DNA from: Ruania halotolerans
Lineage (GTDB): Bacteria > Actinomycetota > Actinomycetes > Actinomycetales > Beutenbergiaceae
Direction of reading: 5' to 3'
Length of the DNA: 64,000 nucleotides
Assembly: GCF_021049285.1 (NCBI RefSeq)
Contig: NZ_CP088017.1
Span: 2,243,380 to 2,307,379 of the forward strand
Shown: positions 10,610-18,371 of the stretch, in pieces
How the letters are laid out: each line of letters starts with the position of its first letter
Numbering within the stretch: the stretch's first letter is position 1
Position numbers and translations under genes: made by a program
The notes under the pieces: model-generated
What the model saw: only the letters and a program-made list of their open reading frames with translations
The model's database searches: none
What the model was told of the DNA's origin: nothing

Positions 10610-10993
10610 CTACGAGAGCTCGGGCTTGACGGCGAGCACTGGGCAGGGCGCGTCCAGCAGGATGCGCTGTGCGTTCGAACCCAGAATCAACTTTCCAAGT
10701 GGCGATCGCCGACGCAAGCCGATGACGATCAGCGAAGCGTTGAGTGACTCGGCAGCTGCCATCAGCGCCTCCGCCACGTCACTACCCGGTGCCACGCTGC
10801 GCACTTCCCTCAGCAGCTCACCGTCGATACGTTGCCGCACCTCATCCGCAGCCAGATCGACGTCTGCTTGTTCGGCACCCCGCGGCGCGTGCACCACGAC
10901 TGTCACTGTGTCTCCTCGCCGACCCGCCTCTTCGACGGCCGCCTCGAGCGCGGCGCGCCCCTCGGCGGTGGCGATGAATCCGACCACGATCAC
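10610..10993 (-). CDS. Universal stress protein (UspA family), single domain
   Basis: 127 aa alpha/beta nucleotide-binding domain. It starts with [12 protein letters not shown], and the ATP-binding signature G-x2-G-x9-G-[ST] is seen as [18 protein letters not shown], followed by CPVLAVKP. The start GTG 10993 follows a strong GGGAGGA at 7 nt. Monocistronic; role in stress or dormancy physiology is inferred only from the family. Confidence 0.85.
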   Translation of the reverse strand: MIVVGFIATAEGRAALEAAVEEAGRRGDTVTVVVHAPRGAEQADVDLAADEVRQRIDGELLREVRSVAPGSDVAEALMAAAESLNASLIVIGLRRRSPLGKLILGSNAQRILLDAPCPVLAVKPELS

Positions 10994-11100
10994 GTCGCAC
11001 TCCTCCCGTTGCCCACGCGCCGACCCTAGCGCGTCCCGATGGAAGTAGCAGATCGTCCCACTGTGCCGACATGTCTCGGCCCGTCGTGAGGGCCGCCGTC

Positions 11101-12216
11101 TCAGGCCGAACGGGGTTCGCGTACCCACCCCGGAGCGACACCGCCGGCAACCACGGCACTGAGCAGCCGTGCGAGCGGATAGCTCGAGTCGATCTGCGCA
11201 ACCCGTTCGAGCAGCAAGGCCGCGCGCGCTCCGTCACCACCCCACCAGGCCAGCCACGCTGCCGTGCTCAGGACGGGCACTCGCCATCGCCGACTGGCAT
11301 GCGCTCCCAGGAGCCCCAAGGCCGCGTTTGCTGCGTGGAGCCTGCCTTCGTGTGGGTTCACGCTACCCGTGAAGAGCGCCTCAAGGACGGCCCCTCGTTC
11401 TCGGTCCGAAAGAGCCCGCCCCGTGGCCGCCCAGAGCAGCACACCGTCGCGCACCCAGTCATCCGCCAGACCCGCCAGAACCGCACCAACGAGGGCGGGC
11501 TCAATCGGAGCCGCGAGCTCCTGACCCGGCTGCCCGATTCGATCGATGAGTTCCACCCAGCGACGTAACGCGAGACGCCGCCATCGCATGGGATCGATGC
11601 GGTCACGGCGTCCCTCATATCGGGTAGCAGCTGCGCTCGCCGCGCGTCGGCCGGGCGCCGACCGTTCCATATCGGCCACAAGCTCCCTGCGGGTGGAGGC
11701 GTAGGAGTGACCGCGGAACACCATGGTGGCAGTGACCTCAGATTCCTCCAGTATCGCCGCGGGCCGACCGGCGGCTGGGCAGCACGGCGGATCAGAGCAC
11801 TCCACGCATCGGAACGCCTCATCCGAGAGCAACCACGTCGTGGCTGGATCGGCCCATGGCGTCTGCAACCACCATCGCAGCACCTCCCCCGCATCCCCCT
11901 TGCGATGCGAGATTCGCAACCAAGGCTCGTTGCTGACGAGCACGAACAAGGCACCGACCGCACTCTCGCGCGCAAGGTGACGTTCCGCTTCTGCCTGCAG
12001 CCGGGGTTCTCGGGCCAGGTCGGCGAGATCGAAGCGTGCCACCACGCCGATGGACATGCTGTCGGCGGATCGCCGCAAGGCGACCATGACAGCGGATTCG
12101 TGTGGCTGGAAGCCGAGCTGAAAGGGTAGCCAGGACAGCACGTCCACCGGATCGTCTAGCGCGATGCGCAGCGGTGGGTGTGCGGTCGCCTCGGGAATGC
12201 CGGTGATGTCGTCCAT
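11101..12216 (-). CDS. DUF4192 family protein
   Basis: About 371 aa. Its N-terminus, LRIALDDPVDVLSWLPFQLGF followed by PHESAVMVAL, is the DUF4192 signature found across Actinobacteria. There is no assigned biochemical function. The C-terminal part is Ala/Trp-rich and helical (AAWLAWWGGDGARAALLLERV), resembling a small helical repeat. It contains a Cys cluster, CVECSDPPCCP, in the middle, which may bind metal. Two ATG codons, 12225 and 12216, are possible; neither has a good ribosome-binding site. It is divergent from the polyprenyl synthase gene with about 250 bp between them. Confidence 0.75.
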   Translation of the reverse strand: MDDITGIPEATAHPPLRIALDDPVDVLSWLPFQLGFQPHESAVMVALRRSADSMSIGVVARFDLADLAREPRLQAEAERHLARESAVGALFVLVSNEPWLRISHRKGDAGEVLRWWLQTPWADPATTWLLSDEAFRCVECSDPPCCPAAGRPAAILEESEVTATMVFRGHSYASTRRELVADMERSAPGRRAASAAATRYEGRRDRIDPMRWRRLALRRWVELIDRIGQPGQELAAPIEPALVGAVLAGLADDWVRDGVLLWAATGRALSDRERGAVLEALFTGSVNPHEGRLHAANAALGLLGAHASRRWRVPVLSTAAWLAWWGGDGARAALLLERVAQIDSSYPLARLLSAVVAGGVAPGWVREPRSA

Positions 12217-12432
12217 GGCAACCATCTGAGTCCATGGAACTGCGGCACGCTGTCGCCGGCCGAGGGGGGTGTGGGTTCCAGTGCAACGCGTGCCGCCGCG
12301 ATGGACAACGCCGACCACGCGAACCCCTGTGGACACGGCACCGATGGTGGATGTCTCTCCTCTCGAGAGTTATGGCTGCCACCGCGGGGCCCACTTTCGC
12401 GACGATGACGCCCGCGCACATGGGCGGCTGGG

Positions 12433-12456
12433 CACATCGGCACATCGGCACATCGG
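12433..12456 (+). repeat. Three tandem copies of CACATCGG in the idsA promoter
   Basis: Exact 8-bp unit repeated three times, ending 8 bp before the -10 box at 12465. It fills the -35/spacer region. Confidence 0.9.
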
Positions 12457-12464
12457 CAGGACCG

Positions 12465-12470
12465 TAGGCT
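12465..12470 (+). promoter_or_regulatory. -10 box TAGGCT, leaderless start of the polyprenyl synthase gene
   Basis: TAGGCT ends 7 nt before GTG 12478. Confidence 0.65.
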
Positions 12471-12477
12471 GGACGAC

Positions 12478-13575
12478 GTGCGCGCCACCGACTCCGAGAC
12501 CCGACTCGACCACCTTCGTGCAGCGGTCGCGGACCGCGTGCTGACGAGCTTGACCGAAGTGATGGCAGCACACGAGGAGGTGGGCCCTGAGATCGGTGAT
12601 CTGGGCACTGTGGCCGCGGACATGCTTGCGGGAGGTAAACGCCTCCGGGCCTCCTTCGCAGCGGCCGGATGGATGGCTTTCGGGGGCGCCGACCTCGATG
12701 ATCGGATCATCGCAGCCGGAGCCGGGCTCGAACTCTTCCAGATGGCCGCTCTAGTGCATGACGACGTCATCGACGACTCCCACACTCGGCGTGGACGCCC
12801 AGCCGCACATCGCCAACTCGCTACCCGTCACCACCAGCTCTCCATGGTCGGCGATGCCGACCGCTTTGGTGCCTCGGCCGCCGTCCTCCTCGGCGATCTC
12901 CTCGTGGTGGCATCCACGCGAGAGCTGGACGATGCGCTCGACCGTCTTCCTGACTCCGAACGGCGCTCCGCCCGCCGCATCGTGACGGACATGATGGCCG
13001 GGGTGACCTTCGGCCAGTACCTCGACATCTACGCCCAATCTGCGCCCTGGGCCGACGATCCCACTGTGGACCTCGACAGGGCACGACGCGTCTTGCGAGC
13101 CAAGGCCGCGCGCTACAGCGTGGAGCAACCGCTGTGCCTCGGCGCGACCATGGCCGGTGCACCGCCAGCCGGAGTCCGCGCGTGCGCCGAGATCGGCTTA
13201 CCGATCGGCGAGGCTTTCCAACTCAGGGATGACCTGCTCGGCGTCTTCGGCGATCCGGCACTGACGGGCAAACCCGCTGGTGACGACCTTCGGGAAGGAA
13301 AGCGGACCGTGCTGATCGCGACCACGTTGCAGCGTGCTGGGACCGAAGCCGCTCGCGAGTTGCGTCACGCCATCGGGAACCCTGAGCTCGACGCAGATGC
13401 GCTCACCCGAGCGCGCGAGATCATCGTCGCGACCGGTGCGCCCTCGGCCGTCGAAGCACTCATCGCCGAGCGGACCAGCGAGGGACTCGCGGCCATCGCT
13501 TCGGCACCGTTGACGAAACCGGCGGCGGACGCCCTTCGGGCTCTGGCGGCTGCGGCGGTGTCCCGCACCGCCTGA
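12478..13575 (+). CDS. Polyprenyl (geranylgeranyl-type) diphosphate synthase
   Basis: 365 aa trans-prenyltransferase that condenses isopentenyl diphosphate with an allylic diphosphate. The first Asp-rich motif is VHDDVIDDS (D95, D96, D99, D100) and the second is QLRDDLLGVFGD; GGKRLR (residues 53-57) binds the diphosphate. Chain length cannot be fixed from the sequence; a C20 product for menaquinone, carotenoid or carrier lipids is likely by family. It corresponds in order to Mtb idsA2 (Rv2173). It starts with GTG 12478, apparently without a leader. It ends 2 bp from the convergent Rv2175c-like gene. Confidence 0.88.
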   Translation: MRATDSETRLDHLRAAVADRVLTSLTEVMAAHEEVGPEIGDLGTVAADMLAGGKRLRASFAAAGWMAFGGADLDDRIIAAGAGLELFQMAALVHDDVIDDSHTRRGRPAAHRQLATRHHQLSMVGDADRFGASAAVLLGDLLVVASTRELDDALDRLPDSERRSARRIVTDMMAGVTFGQYLDIYAQSAPWADDPTVDLDRARRVLRAKAARYSVEQPLCLGATMAGAPPAGVRACAEIGLPIGEAFQLRDDLLGVFGDPALTGKPAGDDLREGKRTVLIATTLQRAGTEAARELRHAIGNPELDADALTRAREIIVATGAPSAVEALIAERTSEGLAAIASAPLTKPAADALRALAAAAVSRTA

Positions 13576-13577
13576 GC

Positions 13578-13952
13578 CTAGAAGGCCAAGTGCTGCGCCG
13601 CACGTCGGACGGCGTGCGTCCGACCGCGTCGAAGTGCATCGATCGGGCGTTCGTCCAACTCCTCGTTCGGGGCGAAGAGCCAGACCACGATCTCCTCGTC
13701 ATCGAAACCTGAATCGCCCAGCTGCATCACAGTGCCACGCAACGAGCTCAAGACGACATAACCGGGCTCCCCAGGCTCACCAGATGCGAGGAACTCCTCA
13801 GGGACGGACCACACCCGATTCGCTCCGCGCCGCACGGCCACCAGCCGCCGTTCGGCCACCAGGTCCCGGACGTCCCGCAGCCGCGAGTCCAGGGCGTCGG
13901 CCACTTCCGGCAGGCTCAGCCACCGGCTGCTCTCAATCGGGCTCTCAGTCAC
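13578..13952 (-). CDS. Rv2175c-like DNA-binding protein
   Basis: 124 aa. The N-terminal winged-helix-like segment (SRWLSLPEVADALDSRLRDVRDLVAERRLVAV is its full span, residues 9-40; key part LPEVADALDSRLRDV) is followed by a small C-terminal domain with PIDALRRGRTHAVRR. The family is typified by M. tuberculosis Rv2175c, a DNA-binding protein phosphorylated by PknL. Here too it lies close to a PknL-type kinase gene (15730), which supports the call. The N-terminus is Thr/Ser-rich (MTESPIESS) and could hold the phosphosite. GTG 13952 is preceded by TAGGCT at 13959-13964. Confidence 0.8.
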   Translation of the reverse strand: MTESPIESSRWLSLPEVADALDSRLRDVRDLVAERRLVAVRRGANRVWSVPEEFLASGEPGEPGYVVLSSLRGTVMQLGDSGFDDEEIVVWLFAPNEELDERPIDALRRGRTHAVRRAAQHLAF

Positions 13953-13958
13953 GGCCTG

Positions 13959-13964
13959 AGCCTA
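13959..13964 (-). promoter_or_regulatory. -10 box TAGGCT, leaderless start of Rv2175c-like gene
   Basis: TAGGCT on the minus strand ends 6 nt before GTG 13952. Confidence 0.65.
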
Positions 13965-14125
13965 CGGGTCAGCGCCGTGGAGGACGAACGGGTTGTCAGC
14001 ACCGACCGGCAACCACTACTGTCACAACTGTCTCACCATTCTCATACACCTCACTCACCACAATCGTCACGTCAGACACGCCGTGTCGCCGATCAAGGCG
14101 ACGGACACTTCGGGGGAATCCGCCC

Positions 14126-15691
14126 ATGACTCGCAGCACGCGCAGCGCCAGGACGCGCCGCACCACGTCCGTCACGACCTTGGGCGCGATCGGCGCGGCC
14201 ACCGCCGTCGGCCTCACCGCTACCGCCGCACCCGCCGCCGCGGCACCCGCCACGGTCGACGTGACGCGAGAGCTCAGCAGCGCCCCTCAGCTCGCTTCCC
14301 GCCACAGCGTCGGCGTGGCGAGTGTCGATCGTGCCCCCTCGGACACGATCTACACGGTGCGCGCGGGCGACACCGTCAGTCATCTTGCCCTGCGGTATGA
14401 CACCACGGTGCGCGCCATCGTGAACGCCAACGACCTCGGGTCGCGTGCGATTATCCGCATCGGACAGACCCTACGCATCCCCGGATCCGGCTCCTCCAGC
14501 AGCGGCTCCTCCACGGGTTCGAGTTCCAGCAGTTCGAACTCGTCTGGCTCCAGCTCCAGTTCGAGCAATGGGGCCACCTATCGGGTGCGTGCGGGTGACA
14601 CGGTCTCGGGCATCGCCGCCCGGCACGATTCCTCCGTGCGCGCCATCATCAACGCCAACAACCTCAACTCCAACGCCCTGATCCGCATCGGCCAGACCCT
14701 GCGCATCCCTGGCTCCAACTCCTCCAGCAGCGGCTCCTCCACCTCCAACTCCTCAGGCAGCGGCTCGTCGCAGTCCTCCAACTCCTCGAGCGGGTCCTCG
14801 ACCACTGCCTCCAGCTACCGCGTCCGGGCGGGTGACACGGTCTCAGGCATCGCCGCCCGGCACGGCTCCTCCGTGCGCGCCATCATCAACGCCAACAACC
14901 TCAACTCCAACGCCCTGATCCGCATCGGCCAGACCCTGCGCATCCCTGGCTCCAGCTCCTCCAACGGCGGCTCTTCCACCTCCAACTCCTCAGGGTCGGG
15001 AACCTCCGGTAGTTCGAGCAGTTCCTCGGGTTCCTCGAGTTCGAACGACTCGACGGCGAGCACCACGCATCGCGTCATCTCCGGCGACACGGTCTCGGGC
15101 ATCGCCGCCCGCTACGGCAGCAGTGTGCGCGCCATCATCGATGCCAACAATCTCGGCGCATCAGCCGCGATCCGGGTCGGACAGAGCTTGCGGATCCCGG
15201 CCGGCCTGGTCTCCAACACCTTCCTGCACTACACCTACTCCTCTGACGTCACCGCAGCCGCCAACGCGAACAAGCGCACGCTGCTGGCGGCAGATCTGCC
15301 CAGTCGGTCCCAGATGCAGTCACTCATCCGGCAGACCGCGAATCGGATGGGCGTTGACCCTGCCCTTGCGCTCGCCGTGGCGTATCAGGAGTCCGGTTTT
15401 GATATGGCAGCCGTCTCCCCCGCCAACGCGATCGGCGTCATGCAGGTGATTCCTTCGTCCGGCGAATGGGCCTCCACCCTCGTCGGACGCGAGCTCAACC
15501 TGCTCGATCCGCAGGACAACGTGACGGCCGGCATCGCCATCCTGCGGACACTGCATCGCGTGGCAGACAATGACCGCGAGGCGATCGGCGGCTACTACCA
15601 GGGACTCGGCTCAGTCCAGCGCAACGGCTTGTATGACGACACTCGCCGGTACGTGGCTAACGTGCAGACGCTGATGACACGCTACGGCTGA
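14126..15691 (+). CDS. Secreted lytic transglycosylase with four LysM domains
   Basis: 521 aa, predicted to bind and cleave peptidoglycan outside the membrane. An Arg-rich signal peptide with AAPAAAA near residue 40 is followed by LysM 1 (about 75-119), LysM 2 (152-196), LysM 3 (231-275) and LysM 4 (315-358), separated by Ser-rich linkers. A C-terminal SLT domain spans 395-520 with the catalytic Glu in AYQESGFD (E422), GVMQVIPSSG and the GGYYQGLGSV block. ATG 14126 is chosen because GGGGGA lies 8 nt before it and the signal peptide starts there. LysM 2 and 3 share 87 identical bp. It sits between the Rv2175c-like gene and pknL, where Mtb has no such gene, suggesting a cell-wall link to the kinase. 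Confidence 0.9.
   Translation: MTRSTRSARTRRTTSVTTLGAIGAATAVGLTATAAPAAAAPATVDVTRELSSAPQLASRHSVGVASVDRAPSDTIYTVRAGDTVSHLALRYDTTVRAIVNANDLGSRAIIRIGQTLRIPGSGSSSSGSSTGSSSSSSNSSGSSSSSSNGATYRVRAGDTVSGIAARHDSSVRAIINANNLNSNALIRIGQTLRIPGSNSSSSGSSTSNSSGSGSSQSSNSSSGSSTTASSYRVRAGDTVSGIAARHGSSVRAIINANNLNSNALIRIGQTLRIPGSSSSNGGSSTSNSSGSGTSGSSSSSSGSSSSNDSTASTTHRVISGDTVSGIAARYGSSVRAIIDANNLGASAAIRVGQSLRIPAGLVSNTFLHYTYSSDVTAAANANKRTLLAADLPSRSQMQSLIRQTANRMGVDPALALAVAYQESGFDMAAVSPANAIGVMQVIPSSGEWASTLVGRELNLLDPQDNVTAGIAILRTLHRVADNDREAIGGYYQGLGSVQRNGLYDDTRRYVANVQTLMTRYG
14631..14954 (+). repeat. 87-bp identical direct repeat in LysM 2 and LysM 3
   Basis: 14631-14717 is identical to 14868-14954, a period of 237 bp (79 codons). 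The identity includes third codon positions, so the domain copy is recent or kept by gene conversion. Confidence 0.9.
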
Positions 15692-15717
15692 GGCCCGCCG
15701 ATCGCGGCCAGCGCCCA

Positions 15718-15723
15718 TACACT
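15718..15723 (+). promoter_or_regulatory. -10 box TACACT, leaderless start of pknL
   Basis: TACACT ends 6 nt before ATG 15730, only 26 bp after the stop of the LysM gene. Confidence 0.6.
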
Positions 15724-15729
15724 CGGCTC

Positions 15730-17685
15730 ATGGCCACCACTGTCGCCGACCCGCTGATCGGCCGCTTGGTCGACAGCAGGTACGAAATCACCGCGCGCAT
15801 TGCTCGCGGTGGTATGGCGACCGTCTACCGAGCGCTGGATCGCCGCCTCGATCGCATTGTCGCGCTGAAGGTGATGCACGCACACCTGGCCGAGGGCGCG
15901 GATGTCGCCGCCCGGTTCCGCCGAGAGGCCCGCGCTGCCGCCAGGTTGGCCCACCCGGGCGTCGTCGGGGTGTTCGATCAGGGCAGTGCCGATGACCTGA
16001 ACTACCTCACCATGGAGTTCGTTGACGGCACGAACCTGCGCACCGTGCTGCGCCGTCGCGGCGCGCTCCCCGTCGGTGAGGCGCTCCGGCTGATCGAACA
16101 TGTCTTGAGCGCGTTGGCGGCCGCACACCACGCTGGCCTTGTCCATCGAGACGTGAAGCCGGAGAACATCCTGGTCGCTCATACCGGCGAGGTGAAGGTG
16201 GCCGACTTCGGATTGGCCCGTGCCGTCAGCGAGGCGACGGCGGCATCCACCGGCAGCCTCCTCGGCACCGTCGCCTACCTCTCCCCCGAGATCGTCACCT
16301 CCGGAAACGCCGACGCTCGTGCCGACATCTACGCCGTCGGTGCCATGCTGTTCGAGATGCTCACCGGCCACCAGCCATTCCGCGGTGAGACGCCGATCCA
16401 GGTGGCCTACCAACACGTGCACGACGTCGTACCCGCACCATCGGAGTCCGTGCCGTGGCTCCCGTTCGAGGTGGACGAACTCGTCCTGCGAATGACAGCG
16501 CGGGATCCGGCCGACCGCCCAGCAGATGCAGGCGCTGCCCTCGCTCTGCTGCAACGCACTCGCGACGGTCTGCAGACGCACCAACTCGGCATCCGCGCCG
16601 ACGTCAACGGTACGGAGGGCGACACACAGACCCCGATGGTCACCGCCACCGTGCCCGCGGCCGATGACGTCGTCACCGAGGACTCCGACGCAACGGGGAC
16701 CACCACGGGACTCGACCACACCGGGACAGTCGCGCTCCCGATCGGTGCCGTCGCCTCAGCACCCGCCGAGCCTGCCCAACGGCGCCGAGTGCGGCGGCGC
16801 CGACGCGCCGGCATCGCCGTAGTGATCCTGCTCCTGATTGCCACACTCGGCGGCGGCGGGTGGTGGTACGTCAACGTCGGACCCGGTGCCTACGCCGAGG
16901 TTCCGGACGTCGCCGGTGCCGAGGAGGCAGACGCCCTTGCCACGCTCGAGTCGGGCGGTTTCGTCCCCGTCACCACCGCCGAGCACTCCGACGACGTCCC
17001 TGCCGGCGCGGTGATCAGCACCGATCCGGCCGCGGGGGCCGACCTTCTCCGCGGTGGTGAGATCACGGTCGTGGTCTCACGCGGGGTACAGATGCTCGCC
17101 GTACCCCGCGTGGCCGGCCTTCAGGAGGGCGCTGCGATCGAAGCGATCGAGAACGAGGGCTTCACCGTGGCACCAACGGTCGAGCAGTCCTATTCACAGG
17201 ATGTCGAAGCCGGCGTCGTGATCAGCAGCGATCCGGAGGAGGGCACCGAGACGCGGCACGACACCCCGGTGACGCTCACGGTCTCCCAGGGCAGGGAACC
17301 GATCACCATCCCCGATGTGGTCGGCGCAGACGAGGATACGGCTATCTCCGACCTCCAGGAAGCGGGCGCCGAGCCCCAGATCGACGGGTCTGCTTATCAC
17401 GACAGTGTTCCCGAGGGACATGTCCTCACACAGAGCCCCGAGAGCGGAGACGCACTGCGTGGTGACATCGTGATGCTGACGATCTCTCTCGGCCCCGAAC
17501 TCGTCGAAGTACCAGACGTCTTCGGCGAGCAGTATCAAGACGCCGAAGCGGCCCTGGAAGCACTCGGCTTGACGGTCGCTCGCGAGAACGTCTTCGGTGG
17601 CGTATTCGGGACCGTGCGCTCACAGTCGGTCCCTGCCGGCGACGAGGTGCCGCTGGGAACCGAGATCGTCCTGTCCGTGGTCTGA
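15730..17685 (+). CDS. pknL: PASTA-domain Ser/Thr protein kinase (PknL-type)
   Basis: 651 aa membrane receptor kinase. Kinase domain about 15-285: Gly-loop ARGGMATVY, K47 in VALKV, catalytic D141 in VHRDVKPEN, D159 in ADFG, TGSLLGTVAYLSPE activation segment. The juxtamembrane region is acidic/Thr-rich. An Arg-rich stop-transfer (350-359) precedes one transmembrane helix (about 361-378). Four extracellular PASTA repeats follow (from about 388 to the end), which in this family bind peptidoglycan fragments or lipid II. The position beside the Rv2175c-like gene and before aroG matches Mtb pknL (Rv2176). A cell-wall transglycosylase immediately upstream fits a wall-sensing role. Confidence 0.92.
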   Translation: MATTVADPLIGRLVDSRYEITARIARGGMATVYRALDRRLDRIVALKVMHAHLAEGADVAARFRREARAAARLAHPGVVGVFDQGSADDLNYLTMEFVDGTNLRTVLRRRGALPVGEALRLIEHVLSALAAAHHAGLVHRDVKPENILVAHTGEVKVADFGLARAVSEATAASTGSLLGTVAYLSPEIVTSGNADARADIYAVGAMLFEMLTGHQPFRGETPIQVAYQHVHDVVPAPSESVPWLPFEVDELVLRMTARDPADRPADAGAALALLQRTRDGLQTHQLGIRADVNGTEGDTQTPMVTATVPAADDVVTEDSDATGTTTGLDHTGTVALPIGAVASAPAEPAQRRRVRRRRRAGIAVVILLLIATLGGGGWWYVNVGPGAYAEVPDVAGAEEADALATLESGGFVPVTTAEHSDDVPAGAVISTDPAAGADLLRGGEITVVVSRGVQMLAVPRVAGLQEGAAIEAIENEGFTVAPTVEQSYSQDVEAGVVISSDPEEGTETRHDTPVTLTVSQGREPITIPDVVGADEDTAISDLQEAGAEPQIDGSAYHDSVPEGHVLTQSPESGDALRGDIVMLTISLGPELVEVPDVFGEQYQDAEAALEALGLTVARENVFGGVFGTVRSQSVPAGDEVPLGTEIVLSVV

Positions 17686-17729
17686 ACGACGCGCCGGCCC
17701 CTCAAGGAGTGGCGTCGACCGCGAAAGCC

Positions 17730-18371
17730 TCAGAGATCCTGGGGCACCGGGCGCGGAGAAACCTCCTGGTAGGCGTAGCGCTCCTGCCGCCACGCGTCAC
17801 CACGCCGGTGATAGCCGCGCTGCTCCCAGAAGCCGAGATGCATGGATTCATCGGTCAGGTAGTTCCAGCCACGCACCCACTTGGGCCCTTTCCACGTGTA
17901 CAGGTGGGGAACGATCAACCGCATCGGTGCGCCCCGATCGCGGGGCAGGGGTTCACCGTCCAGGTGCGTGGCCAGTACCGTCCGGGGCGAGAGCAGATCA
18001 TCCACTGCCACGTTGGCGGCATATCCGAACTCCGCGAAGACCAGCAGTTCGCGTACGTGTGGCGCAGGCGGCGCAAGCTCGATCACGTCCGATGCGCGAG
18101 GGCCCGCCCACCGCTGATCCAAAGCGGACCAGCGCGTGGCGCAGTGCATATCAGCGACAACCTCGCGCACCTCCAGGCGCGCCATTGTCTCCCAGTCAAA
18201 CACATGCTCGACGCCATCCACGGTGGCGCCCCCCACGGTGAACGACCACCGATCAGGCCGCGGCCGCGGCACCGGCCCGTAGTGCATCACGTCGGGTTCG
18301 GCACGCCAATGCTGCCCCGGCGGAAGCACTCGCTCCAACGGAGCTCCTGCGGCGTCCCTGGCATGATCCAT
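17730..18371 (-). CDS. Sulfite-oxidase-like molybdopterin-dependent oxidoreductase
   Basis: 213 aa single molybdopterin domain without the haem or dimerisation domains of full sulfite oxidases. The molybdenum-ligating cysteine is in ADMHCATRWS, with the family ending blocks GAPMRLIVPHLYTWKGPKW and YLTDESMHLGFWEQRGYH. There is no signal peptide, so it is probably cytoplasmic. The electron donor and substrate are unknown. Its ATG overlaps the aroG stop by one base (TGATG), so the two genes are co-transcribed; no functional link to the shikimate pathway is evident. Confidence 0.82.
   Translation of the reverse strand: MDHARDAAGAPLERVLPPGQHWRAEPDVMHYGPVPRPRPDRWSFTVGGATVDGVEHVFDWETMARLEVREVVADMHCATRWSALDQRWAGPRASDVIELAPPAPHVRELLVFAEFGYAANVAVDDLLSPRTVLATHLDGEPLPRDRGAPMRLIVPHLYTWKGPKWVRGWNYLTDESMHLGFWEQRGYHRRGDAWRQERYAYQEVSPRPVPQDL

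Noticed and set aside
10391-10747. Open frame on + strand crossing the sigA upstream region
   Set aside because: No ribosome-binding site or recognisable protein, and its second half lies antisense to the clear [13 protein letters not shown] gene.
12433-12456. CRISPR-like array
   Set aside because: Only three 8-bp units without spacers; no cas genes.
14045-14120. Cyclic di-AMP (ydaO-type) riboswitch before the LysM gene
   Set aside because: Such switches precede wall-hydrolase genes in actinobacteria, but the 173-bp interval shared with a divergent gene is too short and the conserved core was not found.
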